A DNA stretch of 64,000 bases, from contig NZ_JQLY01000001.1 in NCBI RefSeq assembly GCF_000744455.1, positions 1,952,501 through 2,016,500 on the forward strand. Reading direction: 5' to 3'. Shown one piece after another: positions 16,397-27,319 of the stretch. The translations under genes were made by a program, and so were the position numbers. Source of the DNA: Methanobacterium sp. SMA-27. GTDB taxonomy: Archaea > Methanobacteriota > Methanobacteria > Methanobacteriales > Methanobacteriaceae. The stretch's first letter is position 1, and every line of letters begins with the position of its first letter. The notes beneath the pieces are model-generated. The model was not told the origin of the DNA and made no database searches. It was given only the letters and a program-made list of their open reading frames with translations.

Positions 16397-17258
16397 TTAA
16401 GATTTATTGCTTAACATTAAAACAATATTATCTCCAAGATCAACACCTATATCCCTTGCTACTGGCCTGCATTTAGCATTTAGGAGGCAAAAGACGGGTT
16501 TCATCTTCAGATCCATTTCACCTAAACCTTCATAATTGCCCAATCCCTTGGCTATAACCATGTCAGATTCATGGAATAATTTCATAAACTCTGCAGACAC
16601 ATCCTGTTCTATCACTCCAATTGAATCTGTACCTGTTGTTGTGAGTTTGGCTAAATCATTTAAACCTATTTTTAGAGCATCCTCAATACATGCGTCATTT
16701 AATATAGGTTTTTCTTTAAGGGCAACTGTAACTTCAACATCATATTCTACTAGTTTTTCTATAAGAATCTTATCAAAAACAATTTCTCCTATGTTATCTG
16801 CAAGATAAAGAACTGTTTTACATTTATTTAATTCATTTTCAAGCTCTTTTGAATGGTCTAAAGTAGGATTTTTCCCCATAGTTTTAGTTATCAAAGATTC
16901 CATGTCCGTATCCAATCCAAGAGCACCAAAATCAATGACGTTACCTGCTAATACAACTTTTTAGATCTTTTTCTTCCCCTAGAATTTTTTTAACTTTTGG
17001 AAGAAAATCCATTGCAATATCATTAGATATTTCCCTTTCTTTGCTGTAAGGATCTTTATTCCCAGTTTCTTGCTTTATGGTTCTGTGAACCTTGGTGCCT
17101 ATAACATTGGAAACAGCCCCAATATGGAAATTTTCTGAAACAATTTTCACCACTTTTTCAGTGACTTCCATCTTTAATGAATCATTGTTTGTTGCAAGAT
17201 CTAATGCTTCTCTTGTCTGTCTTAAAAAACATGCTGCGCATTCATAGTGAACTTTCAT
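16397..17258 (-). pseudogene. DUF89 (ARMT1-like) damage-control phosphatase, frameshifted
   Basis: The N-terminal frame (MKVHYECAACFLRQTREALD) runs to EEKDLKSCISR-stop. The continuation KVVLAGNVIDFGALGLDTDM lies in the next frame and joins the second open frame (ending QIL-less LSNKS at 16397). Removing one A from the five-A run near 16965 (minus strand ctaaaaagtt) restores DLKVVLAGNVIDFG without a gap. The family's metal ligands are present: the CxxC N-terminus, GNVIDFG, ADNIGEIVFDK and KGLGNYEG. DUF89 proteins are about 285 residues, equal to the combined length, and are metal-dependent phosphatases of damaged or excess sugar phosphates. Confidence 0.8.
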
Positions 17259-17335
17259 ATTATCTCCAAATAGTTTAACATTTTAATAAATTCATTAGTT
17301 AATTTAATAAATAAAATGATCAGGTAGAATAATTT

Positions 17336-18400
17336 TTATACTATTTGTGGAACTGGTGTAAGACATAGTATAAAAATTATTAACATGACAACAGCCAGGA
17401 TCTTCCTGCTCACTGTCAACTTGGAAACATTATCTAATGCACCAGGATGTCTTCTGTTTAATACCAATATCAACATCATAAGTAAGGCCATTGGTATCCA
17501 TCCAAGTAAAAATGTAACAAATACACCAACTATAGATATTATTCTGTGAATTTTTTCAGTGAACAGTGCCCTTACTATATGTCCTCCATCCAAAAAAGCC
17601 ACAGGCATTAGGTTAAGAAGTGTAACTATTATTCCAACCCAACCTGCAAATGCAATTGGATGAAGCTGCAGTTCATATCCTGAAGGTATGTTCGGTGCTA
17701 AAAAGTACATTAATATACTCATAATAGGTGGTGGATAAAAAATCATAGACCCAGATATTACAGGAGTAATTTTCGACAGGTATATTCCAATTATGAGGAC
17801 TGGGACTGCTATAATAATACCTGCAAGTGGCCCACTGAATCCCAAGTCAAAAAGGGAATTTTTATCAGGTATGGGAGATTTAACATTTATTACTGCACCA
17901 AATGTCCCTATAAAAGTCGGAGCAGGGACAAAATAGGGTAATGTGGATTGGACATTGTGTTTTCTAGCAGCATAATAATGAGCTGTTTCATGTACTCCGA
18001 GTATTCCTAATAATGCTAAAGCAAATGCTATTCCATCCCATATGTTACCACCAGCAACATTATAACCTGCAAATATCGTGGTTGCTACTGTTGCAACGAA
18101 TAGAATTATGTTTATATGGATACGGGATTCACTCTTCTCTTTTTTACTAGCAATTCCTATTGTGTATCTTCCTTCAATACTTTCAATGAATGGAATGTAA
18201 CCTACTTTATCTAGATCCTTTATTAATTTCGAAAAGTTATTGTGATCGTAATTATCAACAGTAAAAAAAGAACCTTTAGGAGTGGTATGAAATCCAGTTA
18301 TATTGAAGTACCTTGATATATATTCCTCAATTAGATCATAGTCTTTCAAAGATTTACATCCCCAATTTATAAAATTGAATCTTCTTATTTGAATGTTCAA
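17336..18400 (-). CDS. Site-2 protease family (M50) membrane metalloprotease
   Basis: 354 residues. About 90 N-terminal cytoplasmic residues precede the membrane domain. The zinc motif HETAH (H137, H141) lies in a membrane helix, and the third ligand is in NLMPVAFLDGGHIVRALF. A PDKNSLFDLGFSGPLAG stretch is typical of this archaeal S2P group. Such enzymes cut membrane-spanning regulators or leftover signal peptides. It follows the SAMP-like gene by 12 bases on the same strand, apparently in one unit with ncsA; the functional link is not obvious. Confidence 0.88.
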   Translation of the reverse strand: MNIQIRRFNFINWGCKSLKDYDLIEEYISRYFNITGFHTTPKGSFFTVDNYDHNNFSKLIKDLDKVGYIPFIESIEGRYTIGIASKKEKSESRIHINIILFVATVATTIFAGYNVAGGNIWDGIAFALALLGILGVHETAHYYAARKHNVQSTLPYFVPAPTFIGTFGAVINVKSPIPDKNSLFDLGFSGPLAGIIIAVPVLIIGIYLSKITPVISGSMIFYPPPIMSILMYFLAPNIPSGYELQLHPIAFAGWVGIIVTLLNLMPVAFLDGGHIVRALFTEKIHRIISIVGVFVTFLLGWIPMALLMMLILVLNRRHPGALDNVSKLTVSRKILAVVMLIIFILCLTPVPQIV

Positions 18401-18412
18401 TTAAACTATAAA

Positions 18413-18613
18413 TTATCCACCATAAATAACTTGTATAACTTCTATTAAGTCCCCTTCTTCAACCAGTTCTTCATCAATTACTATACAATTATTTTTTTTA
18501 ACAACAACTGTTTCTGGTGCAATATCAATATCATTGAGGAGATCTTTAACAGTATTATTCTTATTAATTTCAATTAACTCTTCTTTTTCACCAATAACCA
18601 ACTTTATTTGCAT
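18413..18613 (-). CDS. Ubiquitin-like sulfur carrier/SAMP (MoaD/ThiS family)
   Basis: 66 residues with the beta-grasp pattern (IKLVIGEKEELIEIN, TVKDLLNDIDIAPETVVVKK, GDLIEVIQVIYGG) and the diagnostic C-terminal Gly-Gly that is adenylated and thiocarboxylated. The gene lies between ncsA (tRNA 2-thiolation) and a site-2 protease on the same strand. The neighbourhood suggests it donates sulfur for tRNA thiolation by NcsA, as SAMP2 does in haloarchaea; use as a protein modifier is also possible. Confidence 0.85.
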   Translation of the reverse strand: MQIKLVIGEKEELIEINKNNTVKDLLNDIDIAPETVVVKKNNCIVIDEELVEEGDLIEVIQVIYGG

Positions 18614-18746
18614 GAATTTTCTCCTTTATACAAAATATTCATAAATATCTAATATATTTTTTAGAAGCTATCTTTTATCTTAAGAATAATCTTTTAATAT
18701 AAATTATATTTAATAATAAATTTATTTTTGGAAAAATTTGATTGTA

Positions 18747-19691
18747 TTAATCTACTTCAGATTCTTCCCATGATTCTAAAAAGCTGCATACTTTACAAAG
18801 GCGTGCTGCACTTGGTTCTCCACATTTTTCACATCCCCTCACTAAGGACTCTGTTGAAAATTCCTTTTTCAAAACAGGTTTCATCTTATCAAAACCTCTT
18901 AATGTAGAGTACATTATGGTTGGATGTTCATTTGATAGTTGTTTTAAGAAACTACCAACTTCTGCGCGGAATGATTCTCCGGCATATGGGCAGCCTGCAA
19001 AGTGTATTTCAAGTTCTTTTGCAATAACATATAATCCAATTTCTTTTTCGGGTATTTCTCGAAGGGGTTTAATTTTTATTGTAAACATCTCATTTTTTGT
19101 TTCTGATTTGGGGCCAATTCTTGTTAGATTATGTATGTTCCCTTCAAGGTAACTCATGACAATTGACTGGGTTTCATCGTCAAGATTGTGTCCTGTAGCT
19201 ATTTTGGTAGCACCTTCTTCTCTTGCAACTCTATTAAATATCCAGCGTCTGAAAACCCCACAATATGTACATGCGTTCCTTCTACCCTCTTTAAGAGTAT
19301 TTTGTGCTATTATGTCATCGAGAGTCTTTCCAAAATACTCCTTAAACGTCACAACTCTATGTTCTACACCCAATTTTCTTGCATTTCTAGCAGCAATTTC
19401 AACTCCTTCTTCTCTGTAACCATGTATTCCTTCATCTATTGTAACTGCTATAATATCTATAATATTTCTTTTCCGAAGAGAGTTAAGAACATCAAGGAGC
19501 ATTACGCTATCCTTACCGCCTGAAAGGCCTAATAATACTTTGTCACCTTTTTCAATAAGTTTATATTTGCGAATATCTTTAATAACTTTATTTTGGGTTG
19601 ATTTAATAAAGCAGTCTTTACATAATTTCTGACCCGATTGTTTTTTTTTAATTATGATATGGGGATTACCGCATTTATCACATGAATTCAT
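18747..19691 (-). CDS. ncsA: tRNA 2-thiolation protein NcsA/TtuA family (TIGR00269)
   Basis: 314 residues. An N-terminal zinc ribbon (C4, C7, C24, C27) is followed by the PP-loop [16 protein letters not shown] (residues 52-67) that binds ATP. The mid-protein [12 protein letters not shown] cysteines probably ligate an iron-sulfur cluster with the later AGCPY cysteine. A second C-terminal zinc ribbon reads [17 protein letters not shown]. The enzyme activates U34 or U54 of tRNA for sulfur insertion, using a SAMP-type carrier, which is encoded just downstream. Length and both zinc sites are complete. Confidence 0.88.
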   Translation of the reverse strand: MNSCDKCGNPHIIIKKKQSGQKLCKDCFIKSTQNKVIKDIRKYKLIEKGDKVLLGLSGGKDSVMLLDVLNSLRKRNIIDIIAVTIDEGIHGYREEGVEIAARNARKLGVEHRVVTFKEYFGKTLDDIIAQNTLKEGRRNACTYCGVFRRWIFNRVAREEGATKIATGHNLDDETQSIVMSYLEGNIHNLTRIGPKSETKNEMFTIKIKPLREIPEKEIGLYVIAKELEIHFAGCPYAGESFRAEVGSFLKQLSNEHPTIMYSTLRGFDKMKPVLKKEFSTESLVRGCEKCGEPSAARLCKVCSFLESWEESEVD

Positions 19692-19761
19692 ATTTGTTCT
19701 CCTAGAGGCACTGTTAAATCAAATTTACACTTATTTGTAATGAAATAATTTGTTTATTAAT

Positions 19762-21363
19762 CTAATTATAAATCCTCTTGAAAAGTGGAAAGTCTTGGAT
19801 ATAATTCTTACCAATTTTAGATGCAATTTCTGCTTTTTCAAGCTCTGAACCTAGGTAGGTTGCATGCTCCATTCTTGAAATTAAATTCCGTTTTAATATT
19901 TCATCATATACAGCCTTTGCTGTAGTTCCCTTTATTGCAATTTGAGGTTCCATTTTTAGATAGTGAATTACTTTTATCTGTTCATCCTCAACCATGATCT
20001 TAAAACTGCCTGAAGGATCATGCATAAATTTATAATCTTCTACAGCTTGAACAACAGGAATATCTAATTCTTCTGAGATTATATCAGATCTACGCTTGTC
20101 TTTAAATAACACGAGATTTATTCCAAGGTCTTTTGGAATAGAATTCCTGTTTTTCGATAAAAACATCATTTTTGAAGAAATTGCAAGTTCTTTAACACTG
20201 CCCATAGTTTTTCCACTCTCTTCTGGTGTGAAAAGTACACTTGCACCGAGTTCCATTGCAATACCGGAAAGAAGTGCATTTACTCCAACAGAATCTGCAT
20301 CTAATAGTTCAGTTACGTTACCAACTCCAAAAAATACAGGCTCTCGATTTTTTTCTTTGAATTGTCTACAAGCTATTATAGAATCCACCATACTTCTGCT
20401 GTTAATTGGATCAAGAATAAGATCTGCTAAAACTTCAATTTTACTGCATTTCATCCTCATTTCTTCAATGGATTTAACCCTTTCATCAACTGTTTCTGGC
20501 ACCCAATTTTTACTGTAATCTGTTGGTAGGATAACAGCAGGAATATTCTTATCTTCAATATAGGGGAGAACTTCTTCACAATTACCATGATCCAGACTTA
20601 AAACCATATCAACACCAGCTTCAACTGCAGATTTAATCTCTACGGGATTTAAAGTATCAATGCTTATAGCAACATCCAAATGTTCCTTCAGTAGAGTTAT
20701 CATTTTAGGTATACGTTCCACTTTCGTTTCACCAGCTATCATACCTAAATCAACCATATCTGCTCCGGATTTAACAAAATATTTTGCCCTTCTTAACAGT
20801 TCATAATCGCTTAATATAGGAGCATTTGCTATTTCAGCAAGTACTCTCATAGGAAAATCTTGTCCAACCGGCATTGCACCAACAAGAATATTTTCTGGTT
20901 TTTTAAGGAGTTTTTGAATGTTCTTATCATTATTCTCAAATTCTTCAATGAATTTGAAAGCCCTTTTCCGGAGTTCATCTTCGATTAGTTTATCAGCAGG
21001 AATACTGGAGGATAGAGTGAGTTTATCGATCATCTCAATGACTATGGCAATGTCTGCTGCATCTTTAGGCCCTTTATACGTATTAATACCCATTTTATCT
21101 TTAACATAATTAACATCTTTCCGTATTAAACCTGGAGTTAATATAATATCAAATGATTCAATGTCAAAGATTAGCTGGTTTGTATTAGAATTATCAGAAT
21201 GATTTAAACCATATCTTTCAATTTCTTCAACTATCTTTTTGGGGGTTAAAAATGCTGCTATGGGTGTGTTAACTACGTGTACATGCACATCATGTTTAGA
21301 TTTGGAGGATTCTTGTTTTACCAACTGACTTGCTAGTTTTCCTGTGATTATAAGTATTTTCAT
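19762..21363 (-). CDS. Dihydropteroate synthase-like protein (TIGR00284 type)
   Basis: 533 residues. Residues 1-150 form a methanogen-specific N-terminal domain ([19 protein letters not shown]). The middle holds a pterin-binding TIM barrel: [53 protein letters not shown] and GVGNVTEL. The C-terminal 140 residues are another conserved methanogen domain. The family occurs in methanogens and is suspected in methanopterin synthesis or in another pterin reaction; the exact reaction is not settled. It is divergent from the por operon and shares the 110-base intergenic region. Confidence 0.82.
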   Translation of the reverse strand: MKILIITGKLASQLVKQESSKSKHDVHVHVVNTPIAAFLTPKKIVEEIERYGLNHSDNSNTNQLIFDIESFDIILTPGLIRKDVNYVKDKMGINTYKGPKDAADIAIVIEMIDKLTLSSSIPADKLIEDELRKRAFKFIEEFENNDKNIQKLLKKPENILVGAMPVGQDFPMRVLAEIANAPILSDYELLRRAKYFVKSGADMVDLGMIAGETKVERIPKMITLLKEHLDVAISIDTLNPVEIKSAVEAGVDMVLSLDHGNCEEVLPYIEDKNIPAVILPTDYSKNWVPETVDERVKSIEEMRMKCSKIEVLADLILDPINSRSMVDSIIACRQFKEKNREPVFFGVGNVTELLDADSVGVNALLSGIAMELGASVLFTPEESGKTMGSVKELAISSKMMFLSKNRNSIPKDLGINLVLFKDKRRSDIISEELDIPVVQAVEDYKFMHDPSGSFKIMVEDEQIKVIHYLKMEPQIAIKGTTAKAVYDEILKRNLISRMEHATYLGSELEKAEIASKIGKNYIQDFPLFKRIYN

Positions 21364-21420
21364 AAACGCCTCATCTATTTAATTAACTAAGATCATTTAC
21401 TATAAGATCGTTACCAACAC

Positions 21421-21432
21421 GTATATATATTA
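21421..21432 (+). promoter_or_regulatory. TATA-box candidate for the por operon
   Basis: The run gtatatatatta lies about 42 bases upstream of the porC start and 30 bases upstream of its GGAGG. That position would place transcription start near 21450 with a short leader. It is the strongest archaeal TATA-like element in the divergent gap between the DHPS-like gene and porC. Confidence 0.5.
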
Positions 21433-21433
21433 C

Positions 21434-21467
<34 letters not shown>

Positions 21468-21473
21468 TGAGTG

Positions 21474-22013
21474 ATGATTGAAGTTCGCTTTCACGGACGT
21501 GGAGGACAGGGTGCAGTTACAGCTGCGGAGATACTTGCAAAGGCCGCTTTTGAAGACGGTAAATACTGTCAGGCGTTCCCATTTTTCGGGGTTGAAAGAA
21601 GAGGCGCCCCAGTTATGGCATTTACCAGAATAGATGACCAGCCAATTAGAAGAAGGTATCAAGTTTACAATCCGGACTATGTCGTAGTTCTGGATGATGG
21701 GCTTTTAGAAGTCGTGGATGTATTTTCAGGGCTTAAAGATGGAGGAAAAATAATAATAAACACCAATAATGGTGTAGAAACAATTAACGGTGCAGAGATC
21801 CACAAAGTTGATGCAACAGGAATAGCACTTGACATTTTGGGTGTTCCAATCGTTAACACCATATTATTAGGAGCATTTGCAGGTGTTACTGGTGCAGTTT
21901 CAATCGAATCAATTATAAAAATTATAAAAGAAACCTTCAGCGGAGAAATAGGTGAAAAGAACGCCAAAGCCGCAAAACTAGCTTACGACGCTGCAAAAGA
22001 GGACATTAAATAA
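21474..22013 (+). CDS. porC: Pyruvate:ferredoxin oxidoreductase, gamma subunit
   Basis: 179 residues beginning [20 protein letters not shown], the hallmark of the gamma subunit of 2-oxoacid:ferredoxin oxidoreductases. It also contains [23 protein letters not shown] 21474 is 8 bases after GGAGG; GTG three bases earlier is possible. It is the first gene of porCDABEF. The complex reversibly joins acetyl-CoA and CO2 to pyruvate with reduced ferredoxin, the main anabolic exit from the CODH/ACS product acetyl-CoA. Confidence 0.93.
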   Translation: MIEVRFHGRGGQGAVTAAEILAKAAFEDGKYCQAFPFFGVERRGAPVMAFTRIDDQPIRRRYQVYNPDYVVVLDDGLLEVVDVFSGLKDGGKIIINTNNGVETINGAEIHKVDATGIALDILGVPIVNTILLGAFAGVTGAVSIESIIKIIKETFSGEIGEKNAKAAKLAYDAAKEDIK

Positions 22014-22036
22014 ATTAATATAATAAAGGTGATTTC

Positions 22037-22279
22037 ATGGTATCAATAGGAGCAGCAGTTAAAGAACCGGGCAGTACCCGTCAAAATAAAACAGGTAGCT
22101 GGAGAACATTTAAACCCATTCTTGACAAGGAAAAGTGCATAAAATGCGTAAACTGCATAATGTTCTGTCCTGAAGGATGTGTAAACAAGGATTATGACAT
22201 TGACTACGATTTCTGTAAAGGATGCGGCATATGCGCAGAAGAATGTCCTGTAAAAGCAATAAAAATGGAGAGAGAATAA
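22037..22279 (+). CDS. porD: Pyruvate:ferredoxin oxidoreductase, delta subunit (ferredoxin-like)
   Basis: 80 residues with two 4Fe-4S motifs: [16 protein letters not shown] and [16 protein letters not shown]. The N-terminal stretch [15 protein letters not shown] is typical of PorD. It passes electrons between the catalytic subunits and external ferredoxin. It lies 23 bases after porC and one base before porA. Confidence 0.93.
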   Translation: MVSIGAAVKEPGSTRQNKTGSWRTFKPILDKEKCIKCVNCIMFCPEGCVNKDYDIDYDFCKGCGICAEECPVKAIKMERE

Positions 22280-22280
22280 A

Positions 22281-23432
22281 ATGGTTATTAAAGTGATGTC
22301 TGCAAACCAAGCTATTGCAGAAGCAGTCAAACTTGCAAATCCAAAGGTTATTCCAGTTTATCCCATAACACCCCAGACAACCATATCCGAATACCTTGCA
22401 AAATATGTTGCTGACGGAGAAATAGATGCAGAGTATATCAGAGTAGAATCAGAGCACAGTGCAATAAGTGCTAGTTTAGGTGCTTCTGGTACTGGTGTAA
22501 GAGTATTCACAGCAACATCATCACAGGGACTAGCTTTGATGCATGAAATAATCTTTGCTGCTGCAGGTTTAAGATTACCTGTGGTTATGGCTGATGCCAA
22601 CAGAGCATTATCTGCCCCATTAAGTATTTGGAATGATCAGCAGGATTCAATATCAGAAAGGGATTCAGGCTGGATGCAAATATATGCAGAAAACGGTCAG
22701 GAAGCACTTGATTCTATATTGATGGCCTACCGGATTTCAGAAGATAAAAATGTTCTTCTTCCAAGTATGGTATGTATTGATGGTTTTATTTTAACACACA
22801 CAGTTGATCCTGTTGATGTACCTGAAAAAGAGAAGGTAGAGAAGTTTTTACCCTCATATAAACCAGATCATGCTTATCTTGATACAAAAAGACCAATGTC
22901 AATTGGTACATTCACAGACCCTGGCTATTATATGGACGCACGCCACGATATGGAACTAGCAATGGAAAGCGCTCAAAAAATCATAGCCAAAGCTCACACA
23001 GAATTTTCAGAGATTTTCGGAAGGGATTACGACTTTGTTGAAAAGTACAGATCCGAAGATGCCGACCTAATAATTGTTGCAATGGGATCCATATGCAGTA
23101 CAATTAAGGATGTTGTGGATGAGCTTAGAGATGCTGGAGAAAAAATTGGACTGGTACGTGTAAGGGTTTTCAGACCATTCCCAACCAACCAGATATATGA
23201 AGCAATTAAGGGTGCTTCAAAAATCGGTGTAATCGATAAAAATATCTCCTTCAGCGTAGGTGGAGTACTAACTACCGAAATCAGATCAAAAACAGGTTTA
23301 GATGCCTCTGGATTCATAGTGGGTCTAGGAGGAAGGGATATTAAACCTTCAGATATAATGGAAATAATTGAAAAAACTAAAAATCCAACTAAACATACAC
23401 AGTGGATAGGACTAAACAAGGAGGAACTTTAA
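22281..23432 (+). CDS. porA: Pyruvate:ferredoxin oxidoreductase, alpha subunit
   Basis: 383 residues. [20 protein letters not shown] at the N-terminus and [20 protein letters not shown] are the alpha-subunit motifs for the pyrimidine end of thiamine diphosphate and the substrate arm. The C-terminal domain contains [16 protein letters not shown]. It is adjacent to porD and porB with no gap on either side, so the subunits are translated together. Full length for the four-subunit archaeal type. Confidence 0.94.
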   Translation: MVIKVMSANQAIAEAVKLANPKVIPVYPITPQTTISEYLAKYVADGEIDAEYIRVESEHSAISASLGASGTGVRVFTATSSQGLALMHEIIFAAAGLRLPVVMADANRALSAPLSIWNDQQDSISERDSGWMQIYAENGQEALDSILMAYRISEDKNVLLPSMVCIDGFILTHTVDPVDVPEKEKVEKFLPSYKPDHAYLDTKRPMSIGTFTDPGYYMDARHDMELAMESAQKIIAKAHTEFSEIFGRDYDFVEKYRSEDADLIIVAMGSICSTIKDVVDELRDAGEKIGLVRVRVFRPFPTNQIYEAIKGASKIGVIDKNISFSVGGVLTTEIRSKTGLDASGFIVGLGGRDIKPSDIMEIIEKTKNPTKHTQWIGLNKEEL

Positions 23433-24299
23433 ATGGAAATATCTGACAAAGAATTCCTTGCACCTGGACATAGAGCCTGCGCTGGATGTGGCGCAACAAT
23501 AGGTGTCAGACTCGCCCTCAAAGTGTTGGGCGAAAACACAGTAGCAGTATCTGCAACTGGTTGTTTAGAAGTTATTACAACTCCTTATCCTGAAACTTCA
23601 TGGGAAATACCATGGATGCATGTTGCATTCGAAAATGCTGCAGCAGTTGCATCGGGTGTTGAAGCTGCACTGAAATCACAGGGAAAAACCGATACAACGG
23701 TAGTTGTATTTGGTGGAGATGGAGGAACAGCAGATATTGGGCTTCAAGCTCTCTCAGGAGCTATGGAACGAGGACATAACCTAATTTACATATGTTACGA
23801 TAATGAAGCATACATGAATACAGGTATCCAAAGAAGTGGAGCAACGCCATATGGAGCATCAACAACTACTTCACCCCATGGTAAAGAAAGTTTTGGTGAA
23901 GACAAGCCCAAAAAGAATATGCCTATGATAATGGCTGCCCATGGAGTACCATATGTTGCTACTGCTTCAATATCATACCCTGAAGATTTCATGAAAAAGG
24001 TTAAAAAAGCCGCAGAAATCGAAGGACCTGCATACATTCATCTGCAACAACCATGTACAACTGGATGGGGTTACAACCCTGCCAAAACCATAGAACTTGG
24101 AAGACTAGCAGTTGAAACAGGATCATGGATACTCTATGAGATAGAAGAAGGTGAATTCAAAGTCACCTACAGACCACTTCAAAGAAAAATGGTTAAAGAG
24201 TACTTGGATGCACAAAAGAGATTTAAACATTTAACAGACCTCGAAAAAGAAAGGATTCAAAGCCATGTAGATGCAATCTGCATTGAGCTTAAGATATAG
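23433..24299 (+). CDS. porB: Pyruvate:ferredoxin oxidoreductase, beta subunit
   Basis: 288 residues. The N-terminal [20 protein letters not shown] supplies cysteines for the proximal 4Fe-4S cluster. [20 protein letters not shown] is the thiamine-diphosphate motif with its magnesium-binding GDGG, and the later [20 protein letters not shown] is the cofactor-binding loop. It starts immediately after the porA stop. This is the catalytic thiamine-binding subunit. Confidence 0.94.
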   Translation: MEISDKEFLAPGHRACAGCGATIGVRLALKVLGENTVAVSATGCLEVITTPYPETSWEIPWMHVAFENAAAVASGVEAALKSQGKTDTTVVVFGGDGGTADIGLQALSGAMERGHNLIYICYDNEAYMNTGIQRSGATPYGASTTTSPHGKESFGEDKPKKNMPMIMAAHGVPYVATASISYPEDFMKKVKKAAEIEGPAYIHLQQPCTTGWGYNPAKTIELGRLAVETGSWILYEIEEGEFKVTYRPLQRKMVKEYLDAQKRFKHLTDLEKERIQSHVDAICIELKI

Positions 24300-24305
24300 G
24301 GGGAT

Positions 24306-24812
24306 ATGAACTTGGATAAGATATTGATTCAACCCGACCTCTGTGATGGCTGCGGAGACTGTGAAGAAGCTTGCAGCAAACTCTATGGAACATCAAGGAT
24401 ATCTGTAAGGGAGATTGAAGGATCATTCTATCCAATAATCTGCCAGCAATGTGAAGATGCACCATGCAGGAGGATATGCCCCACAGATGCCATTGAAATG
24501 GATATCACCTCTGAAAAATGTATTGGCTGTGGCCTCTGTATGATGGTTTGTCCATTTGGTTCCATAACCATTCATGAGAGAAAAGCACATAAATGCCACC
24601 AATGCCCTGATAAAGACACACCTGCCTGCATTAAAGCATGCTCCAAACGGGCTATTGCAAAGGTAGACACAGAAAGGATGAAATTCGACAAACAGAAAGA
24701 GCATATTGATAAGCTCAGTGGTCTGGGTAAAAAGAAAAGAAAAAGCACCAATATGATTGGCATTTTAACAGCAAATTCGAGAACTAAAAAAGTTCTTCAC
24801 AAGGAGGTCTGA
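24306..24812 (+). CDS. porE: Polyferredoxin-like subunit PorE
   Basis: 168 residues with several 4Fe-4S motifs: [46 protein letters not shown] and [16 protein letters not shown]. This is the DMSO-reductase-like (HycB-type) multi-cluster ferredoxin fold. In methanogens porE and porF follow porB and are thought to serve as electron carriers for the complex. The C-terminal 45 residues are basic and without cysteines. Six bases separate it from porB. Confidence 0.88.
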   Translation: MNLDKILIQPDLCDGCGDCEEACSKLYGTSRISVREIEGSFYPIICQQCEDAPCRRICPTDAIEMDITSEKCIGCGLCMMVCPFGSITIHERKAHKCHQCPDKDTPACIKACSKRAIAKVDTERMKFDKQKEHIDKLSGLGKKKRKSTNMIGILTANSRTKKVLHKEV

Positions 24813-24813
24813 A

Positions 24814-25245
24814 ATGAAAGAATTAATTTCAAAACCAGAGCTCTGTGATGAATGTTCACGATGTGAGCGTGAATGTCCTCAAAATGCAATAAGAGTCATA
24901 AGTGGAGTTCCAGTACACTGCCTTCATTGTGCTAAAGACAGAGCACCTTGTATGACAGTCTGTCCAGAAGATGCAATTGTTGAAATTGACGGTGCCATTG
25001 TAATTATGGAAGATGAATGCATTGGTTGTGGATTATGCAGAGATTCATGTCCAATAGGTGCTATACATATGGATGAATTAGGAATTGCTAAAAAATGCAA
25101 TCTTTGTATAGATAAGGATGTACCAGTTTGTGTTTCAACATGCCCTAAAGAAGCGCTTAAAATGGATTCTGAAGATATTTTAACACAGAAACGTGACAAA
25201 ATTGCAGAGGAACTCCGAAAAGTTAAAATGATAATGAAATATTAA
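24814..25245 (+). CDS. porF: Ferredoxin-like subunit PorF
   Basis: 143 residues with repeated cluster motifs: [52 protein letters not shown] and [17 protein letters not shown]. It resembles PorE and is the last gene of the operon, one base after porE. It probably docks with the POR complex to feed electrons from the cell's ferredoxin pool. A hairpin and a T-run follow the stop codon. Confidence 0.87.
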   Translation: MKELISKPELCDECSRCERECPQNAIRVISGVPVHCLHCAKDRAPCMTVCPEDAIVEIDGAIVIMEDECIGCGLCRDSCPIGAIHMDELGIAKKCNLCIDKDVPVCVSTCPKEALKMDSEDILTQKRDKIAEELRKVKMIMKY

Positions 25246-25270
25246 GGGATCTTTTTTTTATTCCCTTTAA
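25242..25270 (+). terminator. Hairpin with T-run after the por operon
   Basis: ttaaggga and tccctttaa are complementary arms around a loop made mostly of T. The structure starts at the porF stop codon and is followed by AT-rich DNA. Oligo-T tracts terminate archaeal RNA polymerase, so this is a plausible end of the por transcript. Confidence 0.45.
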
Positions 25271-25474
25271 TTATTATTTTGTAAATTTTTTATACAAAAA
25301 TTTATTTTTAAATCTAATTTTTTTAATTTCTGTATTATTACTTTAAATATCAAAAACCTAATTTATTTAAGGGCTTCATTAGATAATAAGGTATATTCTC
25401 CCAAATTTACTTAATAACTAATTTAATATTTATAAACAAATATAACCCCTAATATATATCTTAGAGCTGATCAG

Positions 25475-26317
25475 ATGATAACACAGAAACAAATTGAAGA
25501 TACTATTTCATTTCTCTATAAAAATTCTGTTATTGAACTACCAAATGATGTGAAGAATGCTTTGAAGAAGGCCTATCTTAATGAAACAAATGAAACAGCT
25601 AGGTTTAATCTTAAGGCAGTACTTGATAATATTGATGCAGCACATACAAATGGGATCCCTATGTGTCAAGATACTGGACTACCCATAGTATTTGTAAAGC
25701 TTGGTAACGTAAAAGTTGAAAACTTATATCATGGGATAAAAAATGGAGTGGAAAAGGCCACAATTGAAGTACCATTACGTCCAAACGTTGTTGATCCTTT
25801 AACACGCGAAAACACAGGTACCAACACAGGTAAAGGTGTTCCTCTTGTGGATATTGAAATAGTTGAAGGAAATTATATTGAATTAACCATTTTTCCAAAA
25901 GGATTTGGATCAGAGAACAATAATGCAATGAAAATGGCGCTGCCGGGTGAGGGTATTGAAGGAATAAAAAACTTTGTTGTTGACACAGTTCTTGCTGCAG
26001 GCGGAAAACCATGCCCTCCCACCAGGATAGGTGTAGGAATAGGAGGATCATCCGATTATGCTTTAAAACTAGCCAAAAAAGCCTTATTAAGGGAAATTAA
26101 TTCTAAAAATCCCGATAATCGATTGGCTGAACTTGAACAAGAATTGCTTGAACTTGTGAATTCAACGGGGATCGGTCCAATGGGTTTGGGAGGTAATACA
26201 ACAGCTTTAGATGTTAAAGTAGAACTTGTTGATACCCATACTGCAGGTCTGCCCATTGGTATTTGCATTCAATGCTGGGCTGCAAGACATGCTAGCGCCA
26301 TTATAAGAGATGAATAA
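25475..26317 (+). CDS. fumA: Class I fumarate hydratase, alpha (N-terminal) subunit
   Basis: 280 residues of the iron-sulfur fumarase/tartrate dehydratase alpha family. Cluster cysteines are seen in [18 protein letters not shown] (C64), [19 protein letters not shown] and [13 protein letters not shown]. The enzyme interconverts fumarate and malate in the partial reductive TCA cycle. In this two-subunit type a separate beta subunit (FumB, about 190 residues) is required; it is not adjacent and not in the window. The gene follows the por operon but has its own 230-base upstream gap. Confidence 0.88.
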   Translation: MITQKQIEDTISFLYKNSVIELPNDVKNALKKAYLNETNETARFNLKAVLDNIDAAHTNGIPMCQDTGLPIVFVKLGNVKVENLYHGIKNGVEKATIEVPLRPNVVDPLTRENTGTNTGKGVPLVDIEIVEGNYIELTIFPKGFGSENNNAMKMALPGEGIEGIKNFVVDTVLAAGGKPCPPTRIGVGIGGSSDYALKLAKKALLREINSKNPDNRLAELEQELLELVNSTGIGPMGLGGNTTALDVKVELVDTHTAGLPIGICIQCWAARHASAIIRDE

Positions 26318-26454
26318 ATCTAATTTAGATGATGCAAAGACACTTATTTCAAAATCTGATAAAGAGTAATTACTAAGTTTATACAAAAACAATGAATTAA
26401 TAGTTAGATCACTTTAATAAGAAAATCTAATATCGGGTCTAAAAATTTTTACTT

Positions 26455-26500
26455 GGAATAACAGCAAGTTGGAATACAAAATTCCATTTATTGTTATACC
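26455..26500. terminator. Nested stem-loop between convergent fumA and phoU
   Basis: The outer arms ggaataaca and tgttatacc pair with one mismatch, and an inner perfect arm pair (tggaat/attcca) closes on a short loop. It lies in the gap where fumA and phoU converge, so it may stop transcription in both directions. Confidence 0.4.
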
Positions 26501-26569
26501 ACAATAAAATGAGTTATATAATTCATTATACTCACTTATATAAAAATTAAAAAAGAGGATTAAACTATT

Positions 26570-27283
26570 TTATTTTTTATCCTCAACTAATCCATCTAAT
26601 TTTCCTGCTACACCGGGCTTTTCACATGTGATCATGTAGATGGTTCTGTCCCCAATATTTTCTGCCCTATCAGCAATCCTCTCAAGGAACCTTGCGACAA
26701 ACAACAGATATATCAGGAAGGATATAGCATCTTTCTCCTGAAACATACTAGCAGATATATCTTGAAGGGCCTGATCAAATAGATCGTCTACCTTGTCGTC
26801 ATCCCTTTTTATTTCTCTTACCAGGTTCATGTCCTCATTTAGAAATGCAGATATACTCTTACTCATCATTCCATCAACAATATCTGCCATATGAGTGATG
26901 TCACTCATTGGTTTTTCAGGTATTTTTTCGTCCTTTATCTGTTTTGCAACGTCTGCAATATTTGAAGCTAAACCTCCCATCCTTTTTAAATGGCTTGCTA
27001 CTTTTATACATGTTTCAATAAATCTTAAATCTCTTGCTACTGGTTGCTCTGAAGCTATTACACTCATTGCTTTCTGCTCTAGGTTATAATTCATTTCATA
27101 TAATTTATCATTTGACTTGCTAACTTTCTTAACCAGTTCCTCATCGTAACTAATAAAAGCTTCCAATGCATTCTTGTATGCAGAGAGGCTTGTCTGCCCC
27201 ATTTCTTCAACATCTTCTCTAAGATAATTCAATCTTCTTTGGAACCTCATCCTTGGATATCTTCTTTCCATTCTATCCTCCAC
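26570..27283 (-). CDS. phoU: Phosphate transport regulator PhoU
   Basis: 237 residues, all helical, with the two three-helix PhoU repeats: RRLNYL-type start, [18 protein letters not shown] and [20 protein letters not shown] in the first, and [28 protein letters not shown] in the second. The E/DxxxD clusters bind metals. PhoU restrains the Pst transporter when phosphate is sufficient. It is the last gene of the pstSSCAB-phoU unit, 36 bases after pstB. Confidence 0.9.
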   Translation of the reverse strand: MEDRMERRYPRMRFQRRLNYLREDVEEMGQTSLSAYKNALEAFISYDEELVKKVSKSNDKLYEMNYNLEQKAMSVIASEQPVARDLRFIETCIKVASHLKRMGGLASNIADVAKQIKDEKIPEKPMSDITHMADIVDGMMSKSISAFLNEDMNLVREIKRDDDKVDDLFDQALQDISASMFQEKDAISFLIYLLFVARFLERIADRAENIGDRTIYMITCEKPGVAGKLDGLVEDKK

Positions 27284-27319
27284 CTATTTTAAAATAAATG
27301 ATATTATCTTATATTCAAC

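Noticed and set aside
26311..26370. 19-codon frame that overlaps the end of fumA
   Set aside because: No ribosome-binding site and no recognisable relative; too short to support.
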